A stretch of 64,000 bases of DNA from Morinoia aosen (Eukaryota > Arthropoda > Malacostraca > Amphipoda > Talitridae). A program made the position numbers and the translations under genes. Every line of letters starts with the position of its first letter. The first letter of the stretch is position 1. The stretch spans positions 63,717,936-63,781,935 of the forward strand of contig CM059564.1 in NCBI GenBank assembly GCA_030386875.1, given 5' to 3'. The notes under the pieces were generated by a model. It saw only the letters and a program-made list of their open reading frames with translations, did not search any database and was not told the origin of the DNA. Positions 12,585 through 23,708 of this stretch are shown here, piece by piece.

Positions 12585-12951
12585 GCCCCTCAGGGGGATA
12601 CAACTATTGTATCTATGGGAATTAGCGCTCCCAGGGGAAAAATGTGAGGGCCCGAGCTGAGAGTTAGGTAGGCCTTCTTTTTGTTGGAATGAAATGTTTT
12701 TTGTTATGTTACGGACCACCTTTTTTCGGTTCACTACTGTCCTGTTTTTCAGCACCTCTGACTTTCTTCTTCAACTTTTATCTTATTTCATGAACTTCTT
12801 TTCCATCTTACTGTTTCTATGCCTTTTCTGCATAGATTCCTCCTTTTCTTATCTCCATACTAAATGGTGCCTTCCTCCTTCCTCTCTTCGATACGCTCTA
12901 TTTTTGCAGCGGTTAGGGAGGCTTAAACTAACTTATAATCTAATCTAATCT
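12585..12951 (+). mobile_element. Family A retroposon, copy 1 (intact, short subfamily)
   Basis: This is the best-preserved copy. It starts with CCCCTCAGGGGGATACAACT, continues through AATTAGCGCTCCCAGGGG and CCGAGCTGAGAGTTAGGTAGG, and ends in GGTTAGGGAGGCTTAAACTAAC followed by a tail of ATAATCTAATCTAATCTAAC type. A 15-bp perfect direct repeat, AACTACCTCATATTA, flanks it at 12570-12584 and 12952-12966. A variable-length target-site duplication plus a short-repeat tail is typical of LINE-mobilised SINEs. I see no A/B box pair of tRNA type. The internal polypyrimidine tract CCTGTTTTTCAG ends at 12752 and resembles a 3' splice site. The 84-codon sense frame is hydrophobic and lacks any known domain. 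Confidence 0.9.
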
Positions 12952-12966
12952 AACTACCTCATATTA
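12952..12966 (+). repeat. Target-site duplication of copy 1, right arm
   Basis: Identical to 12570-12584 over 15 bp. It follows the (AATCT)n-like tail of copy 1. Confidence 0.9.
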
Positions 12967-14850
12967 TTACAGCGTTACACTAGATAAGACGAAGACCAAT
13001 CGACAGGACGGAGACACGAGACACAACTCGTGAATGCCTCCTGCACTTCATCATTCAATCTACTTAGTGACGTGGGCCGGGAAAATGAGGCGGTAGACAG
13101 GATAATAAGGAGGCCTGGAGCCGCGTACCCGGCGTGCACTTCCCTTGTGTCGCAGCGCCCGCCGCACGGACGCGAGCGTGCGAGTGCCGTCCCGAAGTGA
13201 GGCTCATTAGCAGGACTTGCGTGACGCTCTTGTCTCCACAAACTGGCGTCGACAGATTTACGGGCCTTCCATCGCCCTAACTTATTCCTAAAGTGTTCGT
13301 CTCCCGCGCCAGTGCACTGCCCTTTAATAGCTTAACTATGGAAATTTCGTCGAGGAATGCCATTTGTTTCCGCCGCGCATTTTTGTTAAGCTTTTATCCA
13401 AGCGCTATCCGAGCTGGCCTTTCCCTATGGATGGCGCTGACCGTTTTGGTCTCGCCTTTTGTTGCTTGACATTTTAAGCGAGCTGTTGAAATCTGCAAAC
13501 GTATTACTTACGGATTTCATCAGAATTATGATAGCCAAAAGCTAACCCTCGTTAATCTTAGCTAGTCTCTGTAATCAACCTTTTTTGTTATATGTTTAAA
13601 GCTCATTCACCTCGTTTCATGGCCATGAGGCTATCAAACGCCCTGCACTCGATCTCGTTATTGCTGCTCTTGTACACTCTTTGTTTTTCTCCTTGGAAGT
13701 GCTTTCTGCGCTTAGGCGGGTCAAGTTTGCATCTCATTCGTGCCGTTTTAAAGTGATTTAAATTATCTGCCTGGTCCATGTCATGCTAATTTTGAATATT
13801 GTTTGACTCAGTTTAAGAACTTCAAGAGATTTTACGGATTTCGCGGAATCAACGTTAACAGTCTTTTATTAACTGTGGAGTACATCAAGAATTTTTTTAT
13901 AAAGATGACATTATAGTCTTCTCGGACTTCAAAAAGTATATAGTTATAGTTTTCTCGGACTTTAAGTGAAAGTAAAAAGTAGTATGTTCCCATGCTTAAT
14001 ATTTTACGATGTAACTTTTATACCTTTCAGTTATATATTCCCAAACAAAAATGAAAATTCTTCTGCATCAAGAAAGAGCTACGCCAAATGCCGCTCATCA
14101 GATTCCACGTCGTCATTGTTGACCGAGGTATTTCTGCTGGTCTTGCTAATACGCTGGCATCTTCCTCAATGCCTGTATATTCATAGACCCTAACAGATCG
14201 CAAAGTAATTAAAAAATAAACTTTGATCACATATCGGTCGATAGAGATCATTTACCAACTCAATATGAACTTTGGACGTAAATCTTCTCTACCTGTTCAC
14301 CCATGATCACAATTCGTTATCAGCTATACTGATATTAAATACGAAACTTATCGTGTGGAGCAACCTTCTCTCGTTCACAGCTCGCTGCCTTGCGTCAGAG
14401 CATACATTCAAGCCTGGGATTCCTGTCCCTCCATATCGGTCGTCGTTTGTGGAACGGTTCATGGTTGTCCGTTTTATTCAGTGTCTTATTCCTTTAATAT
14501 GAGCTTTCTATTGAGCGACGTTCGGGTCTCCCAGAGGCCACGAAAGGACCTTTGAATGCCCGCACTGACAGCATCAGACGATAAAGTGTCGGGTGCACTG
14601 CGGCCGCCCGGTGCTGCGCCAGTACGGGATTGTGGCTGCCTGCCTGCAGCGCTGTGTGTGTGTATGTGTGCGTTGTATGTATATATTGCGTGTGTGCATG
14701 TCTGTGTGTGGGTGATGGGTGTTGTGGATGTGAGTGTGTCGCTTTCTGTTATGCTTATGAACCGCTCGTCCAGCATTCTAAGAAGTAGATTCAAATTTAC
14801 GTGGTTTGATTGACATGTGTTCATTACGATGTTTTGTTACAGAGATCTCT
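12967..14850. other. Unassigned sequence with CpG-rich patch and TG tract
   Basis: About 13060-13260 is GC- and CpG-rich, with an 88-codon frame on the minus strand that I cannot match to any family. A TG-rich low-complexity stretch follows at 14651-14740. Nothing else is recognisable. Confidence 0.4.
14651..14740. repeat. TG-rich imperfect microsatellite
   Basis: Interrupted TGTG/TATG dinucleotide repetition. On the complementary strand it reads CA-rich and creates a low-complexity frame. Confidence 0.75.
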
Positions 14851-14854
14851 TACA

Positions 14855-15205
14855 GTATTGTCTACAGTGTATTTTCTTCGGAATTAGCACTCCCAGGGGG
14901 AAACTGTGTGAGGGCCCGAGCTACAGGTTAGGTAGACCTTCTGTTTGTTGCAATAAAATGTTTTTTGTTAAAGGACCTCCTTTTTTCTGTTCACTGCTGT
15001 CCGGTTTTCAGCACGCTACTTTCTTCTTCAACTTTTATATCATGTTTCATGAACTTCTTTCTCATCTTACTGTTGCTATGCCCCTTCTGCATAGTTTCCG
15101 CGTTCCCTTATCTCCATACTAAATGGTGCCTTCCTCCTTCCTTTCTTTGGAACGCTTTTTTTTAGCGATTAGGGAGGCTTAAACTAACATCTAATGTAAT
15201 CTAAC
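14855..15205 (+). mobile_element. Family A retroposon, copy 2 (short subfamily)
   Basis: It contains GGAATTAGCACTCCCAGGGGG, GAGGGCCCGAGCT and GGTTAGGTAGACC in family order, then the TTTTCAGCACG acceptor-like motif, CTCCATACTAAATGGTGCC and TTAGGGAGGCTTAAACTAAC with a TCTAATGTAATCTAAC tail. The first 25 bp are degraded, so the exact 5' end is uncertain and no target-site duplication is evident. It lacks the ~28-bp internal block, which groups it with copies 1, 11 and 12. Confidence 0.85.
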
Positions 15206-16528
15206 TTCGCGAAAAGATGAACTCCACCATAACGTATAGAGTCGGAAATAACATTTTCATTAGACAAATAAATACTTCAGAAGTTAATTAACTCGAAGAC
15301 TTCCAGTTAATTATAGACTGAAGAGAATGATTATTTCTAAGCTGTTCACTAACGCTCAATTTCATCACGGCGACGGATAGCTATAGGTCACTGCTCGTAG
15401 AGTCCTTAAACTTCGAAAAATAAGCTACTGCTCGCCTAAGGAGTAAATTTCTTCTGTTTTGATATTTTCACTCACCTCAATTTGAAGTTAACTTCATTAT
15501 TTATAACGGACCTTCCAACATTCGCAGTAAAGAAGACCTATAGGCAAAACAAAACTTCAGCGCAGTTTGAGTCGTGCAAAATTCATAGTACATTATTATC
15601 GTCTCTGGTTTTTTATGAGCGAGGAGTTTTTTCAAGGAAGTTGCGTTGATGATGTTAGTCTTCGGTATCTTATCTCGGAGATTTGACGAACGTCAAGGAT
15701 ATCTCTTAATGCTCGCTACAAAATTAGCAGCACTTGTATCAAGAGACAATCGGCAATCTTGAGAGTGACTAAGGAGAGAGATTCGTTAAAGCGATCTTCT
15801 TTCTCTTACCATCGAGACGTCTGCCACCTCAGTTTTACCACCAATGGTGATGCACTTGCGAAGGCCCCCGAAATATCATATGCTCCCTGTGCGACTTTTG
15901 GTGCTGTCAACAGGTATAATGCGTCCAAAGCGCGTTATTTGAACACTGTGTTTTTGTTCATTAATGCTGCTGCTCTTGAGGCCGAGATCGCATGTCAGTC
16001 TGCATTATATTCATGTTATTTTGCCAAATTTCACTGACGGCTTTCTCGCTCATGTAAGGTTTTCTTACATTACGGGACTTGCGGCCTGCGACTCGAATAA
16101 GAGCGTGTGCATGAATGCACGGTCGCTCAGTTCTCGAGTCCTTTTTTCTGGAGGATTCAAAACCTTGACTATCCTACATCTCTTATTTTTTCCTTGCACG
16201 CAATTCACCGTTTAAAGAAGAGTACTTTTATAGCTGTGTTTGCTATATTATCTTCGATTTTATTCATCTCTTTTGAACGAACTATCATCCATTTTTTTCT
16301 GAAATAGCGGCCCTGTCTCAGCGTCATCTTTGCCTCAAGGTATCTCTCCTATGGAGATTCTGGCGTTGAATTCATCCTTCGTTATTGAAGATGCCGATAT
16401 GAGACCATTCGGAAAATATTTCATTTTTGTTCAATGTCTACACCCATTAGTTCATCCATTTTATATTTTACATCTGTACATGAACATGGTCTCTTGCACT
16501 TTTAGTTCATGCTGCTACATCCAAAAAA
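15206..16528. other. Unassigned sequence between retroposon copies
   Basis: Ordinary AT-rich sequence. Plus-strand frames of up to 92 codons near 15760-16040 and 16330-16540 show no domain. Confidence 0.4.
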
Positions 16529-16900
16529 CCCTCAAGAGATGAAAGTTCGTTATCTATGAGAATTAACGCTCACGGGAGGAATATGTGAGGTCTCTAGCTT
16601 GACCCCTTTCTTTAAAGCAAAATATATTTACAAATATTTATTTTTACAGATCGTCTTCTTTTTGTTCCACTGCTTTTTTTCAGCAGCTACTGTATTACTT
16701 TGTTCATCAACTTTTATCGTATTTCATTAATTCCTATCAATCATGCTGTTTCTTTCTAAACGCAGGATGTGGAGATACACGTTGTGCATAGATTCCTTGT
16801 TTCTTTAATTCCACACTAAATGATGCCTTCCTCCTTCCTCTCTCGGGAACACCTTTTTTTGGGGTTGAGTAAACTTAAACTAGCTCGTAACCCAATCTAC
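16529..16900 (+). mobile_element. Family A retroposon, copy 3 (long subfamily, diverged)
   Basis: It begins CCCTCAAGAGATGAAAGTTC, matching the family 5' end with substitutions, followed by TATCTATGAGAATTAACGCTC. It retains TTTTTTTCAGCAGC, the internal block with GCAGGATGTGGAGATACACG, and CACACTAAATGATGCCTTCC. It ends in a mutated AACTTAAACTAGCTCG. Divergence and the long internal block suggest an older insertion. No target-site duplication survives. Confidence 0.8.
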
Positions 16901-16924
16901 TCCTCTAAAAAGGCCCAACATTGC

Positions 16925-17280
16925 CACGATTATTTACGTGGCTTTTCGCGTCTTTCGCTCCGCTTCGGCATAATCCCGTCTTGAGAGGCCGCTACGCCCG
17001 AGCTGTTGACCCTCCCCTGTATCTGTCGGGTGGTTTCGTCGGAAATAATTAGTGCATTGTGCCTTTGTGCAAGTCATGCGATCATGACTGGCTGGAGGTC
17101 CAGGCGCGTCTGGGCCCGAGATTGATACGAGAGGAGTGATGGCCCGACGCTGCCTCGATTGCTGGAGCGCGGCGCCCGTCTCCCCGCCGTCCTCAATCTC
17201 ACCATCGCCACAAAACGGCATTTGGCTTCAAGCGACCGGAAACGAGCCGAATATCCGGCAGCTGCCTTGCCTTATGGCCT
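16925..17280. promoter_or_regulatory. CpG-rich island with homeodomain-type motif (candidate enhancer)
   Basis: About 350 bp is distinctly richer in G, C and CpG than its flanks and has no simple repeats. It includes AATAATTAGTGCATTGTGC (a TAATTA homeodomain core). Both strands have frames of 90-95 codons, as expected from GC-rich sequence without stops. I infer a possible cis-regulatory element; a lost exon or unmethylated island are alternatives. Confidence 0.2.
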
Positions 17281-20200
17281 CCTCCTTCGCTCATTTTGTA
17301 CTTAACCGTTCGCAAAACTGCCAGCATCCTAACCGCAGGCATTACCGTTACGTGTATTTCATTTTATCGCGTGAGCTTCGCGAATTTTTCTTACTCTATC
17401 AGGAATGAGTTCTATGTGACTACCGGTCTTAGTTTGTATCAAAATTAGGGAGATGGAGGCCTCTATTTTCGAGTCTGGAAGGCTGAATACATGCAAAATG
17501 TTGTTGATGTATGACTGTACACTTGAATTTACCTGTTGGGCAAATTTGTAGGTTACGTGTACTGTTGTCAGAAATCTATCTTTAATATCATGAGCTTCAG
17601 CACGCTTGTGAGCAGTACGATATCACGCACTTCCACGAGGTGAAACTTTGGGCCACTGTGGTAAAATTTTTGCTGACGTTCCATGAAAAATCGTTCCATT
17701 TCATCACTAAGCCTAAATTCGCACTCAAGTTATATCGAACATGGAAATACTTCACTTTCAAATCTGAGACCTGCTTCAAATGTGTAGTTCAATGCGCTGT
17801 TGATTCGCGGGTATGCGCTGTCACGTGCGATATGCTGCGTAGACTGCAGCCGAGGCCTACGCAATCCATGCCGGCCTGCGCACCGAACTCTTGATGGACA
17901 CTTCTTCTTGGAAGACCGTCCTCTGGTCTCTACACTATAAGGCCCTAATTTAGGTTAATTCAAGCTTCAGCGGACTCGTCTTCTTGCTCATCTGCCGATG
18001 TGTGATGGACACGTGGCCATTGAGGAGCATCCTCGAGTCCTGCGTGTGATGGAGAGGCGTGAACTTCTACAACGCCGCCCTGATGAGTTCTGACGCCCTC
18101 ATATTGATGGTTGTGCTCAGCCCGCTACTTAGCCCGCCGCCGTCCATCAATTCGAATTTCTCCTCGTCCCAAATAACGAGTTAGAAATTTTGACTTTTCA
18201 CCGGGCTTTCTGTGTTCCTGCTCGAGAGTGGCCCATCTGGTTTTGTTACGTAGCGATAGACGTGCCCGCAGCAACATCAGTCTCACTTGCCGTGTGTGAG
18301 AACTTATTGTTCTAATCATGAATGTATTTTTTTTAACGCTAGTTTTGTTTTTGTATAATTCATACGTATAGTTTTTCACTTGTTTGATTTGCTTAAGACT
18401 TCGAAATTACTGTTCACAGAAGCATTAAGTTCAAATGATGACACTGACTCGATAGAATAAAAAATTCCTTCACATGTCATCCAATGAAACGATTTCAATA
18501 CAACTAAACTTTATCCGTAGTGAAAGGTGCATTCTTAATCATGGGCTTAACATGTATTTTCTTTTTCCACATTCTTTAACAATTCTTTTTTTAAGCATCC
18601 TTTGGTTGAGCAGTGCCGGAGCAAGAAGGGTTCTTACTAAGCCCGTGAATTATTTTTTAGAACGCATTTGAATTGAATTTTCTAATTGAGTCCAGTCATT
18701 TTTTAAATCCTGATTACTTAAACTTCAATGTATTATTGTCTCCCAGAACTGTTCTCCCATTTTGAGATCGGTTTTTATTTGAACATTTTTTCTTCATTTT
18801 CACTACGTGCGCTGTAATTTTTAAAAATAAGGTTCATTTTTGAAAGGAAAGAGTTTGATGTAACGGACTTTGAAATATAAAAACGTGAGTGAGGTTCACA
18901 TATGATTTAGATTCGATGACATCTTCACCAAACCCCTTGGTAGGCCCAATATTGATCACTTTAGGATGGAGTTTGAAACCAAACCGAGCTTCAAAAGAAT
19001 TACATTTTGAGTGAAATGTTTCTTAATGATGTGGAATATATTATTTACTTTACAATTTGCCTTCAGGCCCTGCTTAAACATTGGCGAACGTTTAAAAATG
19101 TAACTTGACTAGTGTACATAAAACAATCTTGTCTTAGGGGCATCGAGTTGTAATTCAAATGCTATTTTTTTCAGTTTAAAGCATCGTTTTTCCTTTGATA
19201 AAAATTTCTGAATCACGATTGACTGATATTCAAAGTGTGAACAGATTTTTGGCGGCCACTGCATTTATAGTAACTGGCTTTATTGATGAGAGGTACTTGA
19301 CATCAGTCTGAAACTAGGAATTTTCCTAAACTATTTCTAATAAATTATTTACTCATTCTAACCTCACTTTAACTTTCTCTTAATTTTATGGGCAGTCAAT
19401 ATGCCTCGTATATGTGTATAATTCCTTGACTGTGTCCTTGAAAAAGTCCATAGCTTCTATATATTATTACCGTCGTGTGGTTAATAGCGAAGGTAAAATT
19501 TTGTTCTCTGTAATTAATGATTTTCGCTAATTATAAACATTTAGCTATAAATTATTTCGAGTCTCAGTTCCGGACCAGGAACGGTGGAATAGGAATTGAA
19601 AACGCCGGTTTTGATGCTCGGTGTCTGAAGTACTCGTTTTCAAGTTCTCTTTTGGCCCCGCTTACTGCTGACAAAAATGGCAACGCATGCATCTCTAATT
19701 AGGCAACTTGAAAAGAAGTGAGACAAATGGTACCGATCCGAAGGTACTCTCACAAAAGGTCGCGATACCGGCTGTTCCCATTAACGATGGGGAAAGAGGA
19801 GTAGAAAACAACATAGAAATGAGCAAGGTATTACCAAACTAAACCTCCTCACAACAGACTAAAGCAACACGTATTTTTCATTATCAGCGAGTAAGCCATG
19901 TGTGTAAGCGACGCTTATTTCCTGAGAGCTGAACGATTTAGGTTTCACAAAGAATAGTGTTATTTTGGACAGATGCCACTGTCACTAATGACTACGAAAT
20001 TTCCGAGCTGATTGTTTGTTTTTTGGAAAGCATAAGCATGCCTACAATTTTTCACCTTCGATTTAAAAAATTATGAGGCTCATGGGCCAATATCTGCTCT
20101 CTATCCAGCTATTGCAATGACGATGAAGGTATAAGCAGAAAACGATAGGCCAAGCATTAAAAAATGCACCAATCTAGCGAACCAGTGAAAGTTGCTTCCG

Positions 20201-21142
20201 AAGACGGGAAGGAAATTGTGCACATTCACGGTTTTATTATCTATCATTTCAGGATAAAAATGTTTCTCCCTGCTGTTGAATTATCACTTCGATGTATATT
20301 GTCAGACGTCATATTTATATAATGTAGCTGTTATGGTTTTCAACTTCTATCAATGCAGCACCACGAGATGAGTTCAGCCATGACTCGAAATCGGAGTTTT
20401 AGCTCTGCATGTGAAAAATGTTGCTTGCGATCTATTCATATATAAGTTGATTATTTTTAGTCGGTTTATTTGTTGGTGAAGCTGGAAGTGCCTCGGGCAA
20501 ATATGAATGGTTGCTGTTCTTCTATCATGCAGTATTTTGCTATATTCTCACTGTATGATAAATTCCATGCTCTATTCAGACGTTGGTTAAAGCCCCGGTT
20601 CGCCCTAACCCAACCCCTTATATTCAATCTCTCTCCCTGCTACAGTCTCGCGGCTGATTATGTCATTGGACGTACTTTGTCGAGGATTTTGGTTAATCCG
20701 ACACGATTTTTTTATTCAACATTCGAGCCATATTTCACGCGTTTTTGCACTGAGATATTTGTTATATTTTTGGCATTATTGTGGGGCTGTTTCGGAAGCC
20801 TGGATAATGAGGAGCCCAGTCGCACTGCTCTGTAGCCCTTCAAAGGGAAGCTTAGCGAAGGATTAGTTGGCAATTTTGAGAGCGAGCGCAGCGGCGGCGC
20901 TTGCAATATCGGGCGCGTCATGCATCGAATTTCCGAGAATCAAGAACTTGCTGGGATACTTACAAGATACTGTAGAGAAATTGATTACATGGCAGGCTTA
21001 GAGTTCCCAGAATAGCGTACGGGGTTTGATCCTCCCAGGATGTGGCAGGGATTAAATTTGTCACAAACAATGAGTTTACTTGGGTAGTGTTTGCGGTGTA
21101 TATTTTCAGTACACTATGAGAAATTTGAACGTGGTGTAAATT

Positions 21143-21215
21143 CAGGGTTTCCAGGATAATTTACGTGACGCAATTTCAGAGTTTCAAGAATATTTTACGA
21201 GGTCGGATATTGTAA
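21143..21215. repeat. Degenerate ~35-bp tandem repeat
   Basis: Two adjacent units share GTTTC(C/A)AG(G/A)ATA and TTTACG followed by an AT-rich end. A third, more diverged unit with GTTCCCAGAATAGCGTACG lies upstream at about 21003. This is old tandem duplication. Confidence 0.45.
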
Positions 21216-21729
21216 GAAATTCGAATATCTTTAGCATGACGAGTGTTCAAAGCAGTGATAGCAGGTTGGTATGTTCCGTTTGTTTAAAAAATTGTAGAAG
21301 AAGTGTACTAACTTCTATTGTCATTCCTCATAATAATTTTGCTCTGTTCTCTTATTTATTTTTACCATTCGTAATATGCTCTCATCATTAAAATATTGTT
21401 CTGTTACTCTCCAAGAAATGCAGGAAATATTCGCATTTCTTGACGTTTGAGCAGTGTTGCAGATTATAATCCTATTTCTAGTCGATGCAAACTCTGGTTT
21501 GTTACGAAACCAATTCAGTCGAAAATAGAGAATTGCTTTGGGAGACCTCACCGTCCGTGGAGCAATAAATTGGACAGCCCCTAAAACTGGACACGACAAG
21601 TTTAACGGCGAGTATTTCAACGCCAAGCGGAGGCGCCATCTCGGGTGTCAAGTCCGACGTTACCTTTTGTTTTGGGTCAAAATGTATTTATATCCAAGGG
21701 CGAAATTCATCGGCATCGAGGGTTGGGTA

Positions 21730-21774
21730 AGTATGGCGCTTGCCATACTCATCGAGGGATACTCATCGAGGAGC
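21730..21774. repeat. 8-bp hairpin and overlapping direct repeat
   Basis: AGTATGGC (21730-21737) and GCCATACT (21742-21749) form a stem with a GCTT loop. TACTCATCGAGG then occurs twice in tandem (21746-21774). This is local sequence rearrangement, perhaps from slippage at the hairpin. Confidence 0.55.
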
Positions 21775-22722
21775 TTACCGTGTTAAGTATCAAGTATGGC
21801 ACAACGTTACGCTGTTTGGGTTGCTTGTTTAGATGACGTCCCTGCGGTTAATTCTAATCGTTTAATTAGTCCCTTGTTTTGAGCAACGTTTCGTTTCTAG
21901 GAAAAGAGATGCTGTTCTTCGTGGCTCGCTAATTGTTCGTAGCTCACCTCGCTTTTTCCTACAACTCCTGGCGCGCTCATGACTATTTAATGTAGTTCCA
22001 GTTCTATGTATTGTTTATTTCCCCTCCATGCGTATTCGTGCCATATTCGCTATCAAACGATAAATCATTCATCTTACAATCATAGACCAAATAACAGAGA
22101 TCGAAATGTCGGAGATCATGAGGACACCTAAAACGACTGTGTGTAGCTAAGGAAAAAAAGGTCCTGCATATCAGGGTGTGAAATAAGAGCTTTAGCTCAA
22201 CATTCGATACGTGACTGCAGCTCTGCTATATTCTGTGCTCGAGCACACAAGAGGGAATAAAATGCCTGACATCTTAGTGCAACTCTCATCGTGCATGAAC
22301 CCTTACTTCAGCACTGCTCGGTGCTCGCTGCGTGCAAGACAGAGCCTGTTTATCGTGCTGCCTTCAGTGATTAGTGCTGTATTAAGTGGTCAGGCTTCTG
22401 TTATAGTATTGCCTTCATGGACTTGCCGTTCAAGGGGAAAAAAAAGTTGAACTCGAACTGAAAATATGACCAGCCCTCTGTGTGTAATTGACCTCCATTA
22501 AGAGCAATCAAGTTTCAGCGAATTATTTTTGGTATTTTGTACGTCATGAAACGCACACATTTTCCAAATCGGATAGCGCTTTTGAGCGTTATACTCTCTG
22601 GATCGTTTTTACATTTTCACTCGCTACCTGTTTCTTACTGGATGTTAGCGCTAAGTTTTACTGAAACTTAATTAAATCATGCACACATTTCGGTATTACT
22701 CACGGTTTCCTTTAAAATATAG

Positions 22723-23014
22723 AAAAACTACTGTATCTATGGGAATAAGTGCGTCTACGGGAAGATGTGCGATCTAGAACTGAAGGTTGGATAAGCCTTT
22801 TGTTGAAGTATAAATTTTTTAGTTGTGTTTCTCAACCGTATTTTTTTCGGACCATTGATGCTTTTCCAGCACCTATTCCTTTCTTCTTCAACACCCAATA
22901 ATTGTGCTTGGGTTTCCCGTCCCTTTAATTCCACACAGAATGATAGCTCCCTTCTTTTCTTTTAAGAACATCTCCGTTGGAGTATGGGAGGCTTAAACTA
23001 ACCTTTAATCTAAC
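22723..23014 (+). mobile_element. Family A retroposon, copy 4 (internally deleted)
   Basis: It starts within the family at ACTGTATCTATGGGAATAAG and continues through GATGTGCGATCTAGAACTGAAGG and TTTTCCAGCACC. A central segment is missing between the TTCTTCTTCAAC block and the CCACACAGAATGAT block. It ends GGGAGGCTTAAACTAAC plus a CTTTAATCTAAC tail. The first ~17 bp of the consensus are lost. No target-site duplication is visible. Confidence 0.8.
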
Positions 23015-23430
23015 TCAGCGAATGTTAGCAAAATCTGTTCTCTTATATACGTGGTGAGCGGGTTACAGGCATGATCTGACATCAGTTTGTGTTATTGGAC
23101 TCTTTCTAGGAAAAAATTCTTAAATTTTGCTGCATAAAGACCTATCTAGCAACCTTAAGTTCCACCAAAAGCTCAATTCTCTAAGGTAGATTCCTTCTTT
23201 TCGTGTGCACAATTCGATCTTTGTTGTTAATTGGAGACATGTTTATAAAAACATATGATTTTTGATGAAACTTTTCGAAGAATCTGACGAAAATTAAAAT
23301 TATCTTTGAAGAGTAAAATGCTCGATTAACTTGGCTATATCTCATCAAGGAACATAAAATAGGCATAGCCTATGTTCATGTGGTTAGTTAGGCTTCTATA
23401 TCCTTTAGTATGCTTAATTATAAAACTTGT
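23015..23430. other. Unassigned AT-rich spacer
   Basis: AT-rich sequence between two retroposon copies, with nothing recognisable in it. Confidence 0.5.
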
Positions 23431-23708
23431 ACCCCCAAGGTAGAGACTGTTAGGTTACTTCAGCTGTAGCTAAGCCTTCGGGACTCGCGTCATTCGCGCC
23501 TACTTTACTTCTTTTAGTTTTCATGCCTTCTTCGTTACCTTTCTATTCTATTTTGCTAACTTGTTACTTCTATCCGTAGGGTATCGTATGGGAGAACTCG
23601 CCTTATGCATAAATTCAAGTTTTCTCCAGCATACCAAGCGGCTCCTCTTCGCTCTCTTGCGATCGCCTTTGGTGTGTCTAGGGAAGTCTTCAACTATCTA
23701 ATGTTTAA
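23431..23708 (+). mobile_element. Family A retroposon, copy 5 (divergent subfamily II)
   Basis: The 5' end ACCCCCAAGGTAGAGACTGT and the motif CTTCAGCTGTAGCTAAGC differ from copies 1-4 but match the copy at 60064. It then follows the family plan: pyrimidine-rich middle, the long internal block with GTAGGGTATCGTATGGGAGA, TTATGCATAAATTC, and TAGGGAAGTCTTCAACTATC at the 3' end. This marks a second subfamily. No target-site duplication is seen. Confidence 0.65.

Larger units (their letters stand above)
16901..22722. other. Unassigned sequence, CpG-rich at its left end
   Basis: The left 350 bp is the CpG-rich island described separately. The rest is AT-rich with short frames only. A small imperfect tandem lies at about 21143-21215, and a hairpin plus short direct repeat at 21730-21774. 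The stretch 21540-21720 is GC-richer and ends at GTTGG|GTAAGT, a donor-like site at 21727, but no acceptor or recognisable peptide supports an exon. Confidence 0.4.

Noticed and set aside
12694-12948. Hydrophobic frame conserved among several family A copies (also 14965, 26360, 61115, 61809)
   Set aside because: Similarity between copies follows from shared retroposon DNA. The frames start and stop at different places and are interrupted by frame-changing indels, so there is no sign of selection on a protein.
21000-21045. tRNA-like T-arm (GGGGTTTGATCCTCCC) near 21028
   Set aside because: A T-arm-like stem is present, but no matching acceptor strand, D arm or anticodon arm exists upstream.
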